From Actinomyces sp. (GTDB lineage Bacteria > Actinomycetota > Actinomycetes > Actinomycetales > Actinomycetaceae): 17,833 nucleotides of DNA. This document shows positions 15,320-17,833 of the stretch, one piece after another. The notes beneath the pieces are model-generated. The model worked only from the letters and a program-made list of their open reading frames with translations, was not told the DNA's origin and searched no databases. Position 1 is the stretch's first letter; each line of letters opens with the position of its first letter. Both the position numbers and the translations under genes were made by a program. The stretch covers positions 1 to 17,833 of the forward strand of contig DUQT01000006.1 of assembly GCA_012837655.1 (NCBI GenBank), read 5' to 3'.

Positions 15320-15862
15320 CTAGTCGCAGAGTTCCTCAATGTTTTGCGCTACGCGAGAGAAAATTTTCTGCAGACACTCTGCCTCTTGAAGCGATAGCGA
15401 GTCGAGCATTAGGGCCTTCACCTGCGCGGAATGCAGTTTTGAGGCTTCCCTGTAGGTTTTCATGCCCGCATCTGTCAGCTCTACGTAAAGTCCGCGAGCG
15501 TCTTCTTCCGCAGTGCGGCGACATACCAGGCCGCGCTTGTCGAGCACCTTCACCTGGTATGACAGGCGCGACTTTGAAAACGACATGCGCTTTGCCAAGT
15601 CCTTGAACCGCAGGCGGTGATCGGGCGCTTCCGAGAGCAGTACGAACAGGTTGTAGTCCGCGATCGCAATCTTTGCGCCTTCTCGAAGTACCTTGTCTAG
15701 CTCATCCTGCAGGCGGCCCGTGGTCTCAATGAACGTGCGCCACGCCGCTCGGATGACCTGCTTGCGCTCTTCTTCAGAGCGCGAAGTCAGTTCGAGCGGG
15801 ACTACCTCGACCTCACTATCCGTACCGGATTCGCTAGTTGAGGGAGTTAAGCATTTGTTCAA
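15320..15862 (-). CDS. MarR-family transcriptional regulator
   Basis: 180 residues. The winged helix-turn-helix lies at about 70-135: NLFVLLSEAP, LRFKDLAKRMSFSKSRLSYQVKVLDKRGLV, then the RRTAEEDARGLYVELTDAG wing with its usual Asp-Arg pair. Flanking helices form the dimer interface. Four cysteines (C4, C114, C163, C179) could allow redox sensing, but this is speculation. The best start is TTG 15862, preceded by GAGGTGA about 7 bases upstream. It lies inside the end of the FMN reductase gene, a 29-base overlap that implies translational coupling. The regulator likely controls this flavin operon, and a GTTCAA-GT-TTGAAC palindrome upstream of the first gene is its candidate operator. Confidence 0.9.
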   Translation of the reverse strand: MNKCLTPSTSESGTDSEVEVVPLELTSRSEEERKQVIRAAWRTFIETTGRLQDELDKVLREGAKIAIADYNLFVLLSEAPDHRLRFKDLAKRMSFSKSRLSYQVKVLDKRGLVCRRTAEEDARGLYVELTDAGMKTYREASKLHSAQVKALMLDSLSLQEAECLQKIFSRVAQNIEELCD

Positions 15863-16529
15863 AGGGAGTCACCTCGAGCAACTTATCTTCAGCTTCGGGC
15901 TGGCCCAAAGCAGGCCGTTCACTTAGGGTTTGCGCGAACTCAGCACCCGCCCTCGTAATCCGCTCTTCCAGCGGAGCCGTGCGAGTGCCATCATTCTTAC
16001 CAACCACATCACCAAAATCATCCGACGCCGCGAACACGGCTGACGGCAGGATGTCCATGCGCAGGTAAGAAAAGAGTGGGCGCATTGCAAAATCAATCAT
16101 AAGCGAGTGACGCGCCGTACCACCAGTAGCCCCCAGCAAGATCGGCTTATGTCGCAGCGGATCTTCGATCAGGTCCCAAAACGACTTGAACAAGCCGGAA
16201 TAGGAAGCTTGGAACGTGGGCGACACGGCGATGATTCCGTCGGCTCCTTGAACGGCGTCCAATGCATCCTTCAATTCTGCCGTTGGATTCATCGTGATGG
16301 TCGCCTCCGCGATTGCAGTTGCAAGAGGGCGCAGCTCGATGATCTTTACGTCAACGCCAATACCCTGGGATGACAGCGCATCTGAAGCTGCGTTTGCCAA
16401 TCCCTTTGCCAGGCGCGTCGAGGACGCCGATTCGGACAGGCCTCCACTGACCACGACGATTCGTCGCGATTCTGGCGTGAACGGGTCTTGTGTTGCAGTG
16501 ATTTTTCCAGAACTTAGATTTTCAGCCAT
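15834..16529 (-). CDS. NADPH-dependent FMN reductase, CE1759-like partner of a luciferase-like monooxygenase
   Basis: 231 residues with a flavodoxin-like fold. IVVVSGGLSESASSTRLAKGLA (24-45) is the first strand and FMN phosphate loop. DGIIAVSPTFQASYSGLFKSFWDLI is the second conserved segment, and LGATGGTARHSLMIDFAMRPLFSYL the third. It would reduce FMN with NAD(P)H and supply FMNH2 to the monooxygenase encoded 2 bases upstream. The pairing matches the CE1758/CE1759 two-component arrangement known in actinobacteria. ATG 16529 has only a weak Shine-Dalgarno, so it probably relies on coupling to the preceding gene. Its last codons contain the ribosome-binding site and start of the MarR gene. Confidence 0.9.
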   Translation of the reverse strand: MAENLSSGKITATQDPFTPESRRIVVVSGGLSESASSTRLAKGLANAASDALSSQGIGVDVKIIELRPLATAIAEATITMNPTAELKDALDAVQGADGIIAVSPTFQASYSGLFKSFWDLIEDPLRHKPILLGATGGTARHSLMIDFAMRPLFSYLRMDILPSAVFAASDDFGDVVGKNDGTRTAPLEERITRAGAEFAQTLSERPALGQPEAEDKLLEVTPFEQMLNSLN

Positions 16530-16531
16530 TT

Positions 16532-17689
16532 TTACTTCTGTTCTTTCTCAGCTTCTGCTTCACGGTCGGCGTATGCCTGCGAGCCCGGGCCACCGCCTGG
16601 GATCGGGGCCTTGCCGGCGCGAGCACGCTCAACCAAGAACTCGTGCGTCGGAGCTTCCGGAACGTGTGCGGGCTTGAGGGCTTCGAATTCCTTGCGCAGG
16701 ACCGGGAGTACTTCGCCCCACAGGTCCAGCTGCTCCAGAACTAGCTTCTGCGGCAGGCCAGCGTGGTCGATCAGGAACATCTGGCGCTGGTAGTCGCCTA
16801 CCCACTCGCGGAACTCGAGGGTACGGTCGATGACTTCCTGCGGTGAACCAACGGTCAGTGGAGTTAGTTCCTGGTACTGCTCCAGGGACGGTCCGTGACC
16901 GTAAACCGGAGCGTTGTCGAAGTACGGGCGGAACTCGTTGATCGCATCCTGAGAGTTCTTCTTCATGTAGACGTGACCGCCGAGTGCAACGTAGGCCTCG
17001 TCTGCCTTGCCGTGACCGTAGTACTCGTAGCGCTGACGGTACAGGGACACCATGCGGGTTACGTGTTCCTTGGTCCAGAAGATGTTGTTGTGCATGAAGC
17101 CGTCACCGTAGTAGGCAGCCTGCTCTGCGATCTCGGGGCTGCGGATCGAACCGTGCCACACGAATGGTGCAACACCATCGAGCGGGCGCGGCGTTGCGGT
17201 GAAGCTCTGTAGCGGCGTACGGTAGCGGCCCTTCCAGTTCACCGTTTCCTCGTGCCACAGCCTGTACAGGAGGTTGTAGTTCTCAATAGCTAGCGGAATG
17301 CCTTCGCGAATATCTCGACCAAACCAGGGGTAAACCGGGCCCGTGTTTCCACGGCCCATCGTGAGGTCAACGCGACCATCGGCCAGATGCTGCAGGTAGG
17401 CGTAATCCTCTGCCAGGCGCACCGGATCCATCGTGGTGATCAGCGTGGTGGCGGTAGAGAGGATCATCTTCTTGGTTTCCGCGGCAAGGTAAGCAAGAAG
17501 GGTCGGCGGGTTACCCGGCGCCGCGAACGGCGGGTTGTGGTGCTGACCGGTTGCAAATACGTCGAAGCCAACTTCTTCCGCATGCTTCGCCATCTCAACG
17601 GTGTTCTTGATGCGCTCGTGCTCCGTGGGCACGGTGTTGTTGACGGGGTCGCGCGTTACATCTCCGATTGTGAAGATTCCGAACTGCAT
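16532..17689 (-). CDS. Luciferase-like FMN-dependent monooxygenase, CE1758-like
   Basis: 385 residues. The N-terminus MQFGIFTIGDVTRD, the barrel segments EEVGFDVFATGQHHNPPFAAPGNPPTLLAYLAAET and LADGRVDLTMGRGN, and the FVWHGSIRSPEIAEQAAYYGDGFMHNN stretch are those of bacterial luciferase-like (LLM) flavin monooxygenases, specifically the CE1758-type group. These insert oxygen using FMNH2 from a partner reductase, which is the next gene. The substrate is unknown. The C-terminal tail (about 30 residues, Gly/Pro then Glu/Lys-rich) is probably disordered. ATG 17689 is preceded by a clear AGGAG six bases upstream. It is first in the operon, behind nested palindromes. Confidence 0.93.
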   Translation of the reverse strand: MQFGIFTIGDVTRDPVNNTVPTEHERIKNTVEMAKHAEEVGFDVFATGQHHNPPFAAPGNPPTLLAYLAAETKKMILSTATTLITTMDPVRLAEDYAYLQHLADGRVDLTMGRGNTGPVYPWFGRDIREGIPLAIENYNLLYRLWHEETVNWKGRYRTPLQSFTATPRPLDGVAPFVWHGSIRSPEIAEQAAYYGDGFMHNNIFWTKEHVTRMVSLYRQRYEYYGHGKADEAYVALGGHVYMKKNSQDAINEFRPYFDNAPVYGHGPSLEQYQELTPLTVGSPQEVIDRTLEFREWVGDYQRQMFLIDHAGLPQKLVLEQLDLWGEVLPVLRKEFEALKPAHVPEAPTHEFLVERARAGKAPIPGGGPGSQAYADREAEAEKEQK

Positions 17690-17701
17690 TTCTGCTCCTA
17701 A

Positions 17702-17756
17702 GTTCCTACCAAGTTCATTTTGTTCAAGTTTGAACGACTGGTTTCAGTCTAGGAAC
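17702..17756. promoter_or_regulatory. Nested palindromes upstream of the monooxygenase operon, candidate MarR operator
   Basis: GTTCCTA (17702-17708) pairs with TAGGAAC (17750-17756). Between them lie GTTCAA-GT-TTGAAC (17722-17735) and GACTG-GTTT-CAGTC (17736-17749). The 14-bp element has the size and symmetry of MarR-family sites and lies 33-46 bases upstream of the ATG. A weak minus-strand promoter (CTGAAA, 19 bases, CAAAAT) would overlap it. Binding by the operon's own MarR protein is inferred. Confidence 0.5.
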
Positions 17757-17833
17757 CTCCGACCTCATAATGCAACACCCAAACCGCCATATGTGGGCGA
17801 AATAACCCTAAAACACGTTTGGCCACCACGAGC

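Overview
The window looks like chromosome of a mid-GC actinobacterium, probably an anaerobic or facultatively anaerobic member of the Actinomycetaceae or a relative. The reasons are the CE1758/CE1759-type luciferase-like monooxygenase and FMN-reductase pair, a FadR-type GntR regulator, frequent GTG/TTG starts, and a four-gene oxygen-sensitive 2-oxoacid:ferredoxin oxidoreductase operon. Family assignments are firm for most genes. The taxonomic placement is an inference.

Region 1 (1-5530) is a sugar-acid island. A gluconokinase gene, cut by the window edge and reading in frame into the start of a 6-phosphogluconate dehydrogenase domain, diverges from a GntR/FadR-type regulator. A long-chain mannitol dehydrogenase/fructuronate reductase-family gene is convergent to the regulator and divergent from a GntP-type gluconate/idonate permease, which is followed by an L-idonate 5-dehydrogenase-like gene. 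Together they could import L-idonate or gluconate, oxidise idonate to 5-ketogluconate, reduce that to gluconate, phosphorylate it and decarboxylate it into the pentose phosphate pathway. In that reading the long-chain reductase replaces the usual short-chain IdnO. GGTAT/ATACC half-sites recur in both divergent promoter regions.

Region 2 (5531-8482) begins with a gene-free stretch holding two inverted repeats and a decayed copy of the 3' end of a GntR-family gene. Two minus-strand envelope genes follow: a GtrB-like polyprenyl-phosphate glycosyltransferase and a roughly 12-helix GT-C-like membrane protein.

Region 3 (8483-8807) has no convincing gene. It holds a degenerate 24-bp tandem repeat of eight units. 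The end of the array is built into a likely intrinsic terminator for the operon to its right.

Region 4 (8808-13943) is a tight minus-strand operon for an alpha/beta/gamma 2-oxoacid:ferredoxin oxidoreductase. Its fourth subunit fuses a GltD-like FAD/NAD(P) module to a two-cluster ferredoxin, so the complex may exchange electrons directly with NAD(P).

Region 5 (13944-17833) is a minus-strand cluster: luciferase-like monooxygenase, its FMN reductase partner, a MarR regulator overlapping it, and a predicted beta-helix protein with no signal peptide. Nested palindromes, including GTTCAA-GT-TTGAAC, lie upstream of the first gene and are a candidate MarR operator.
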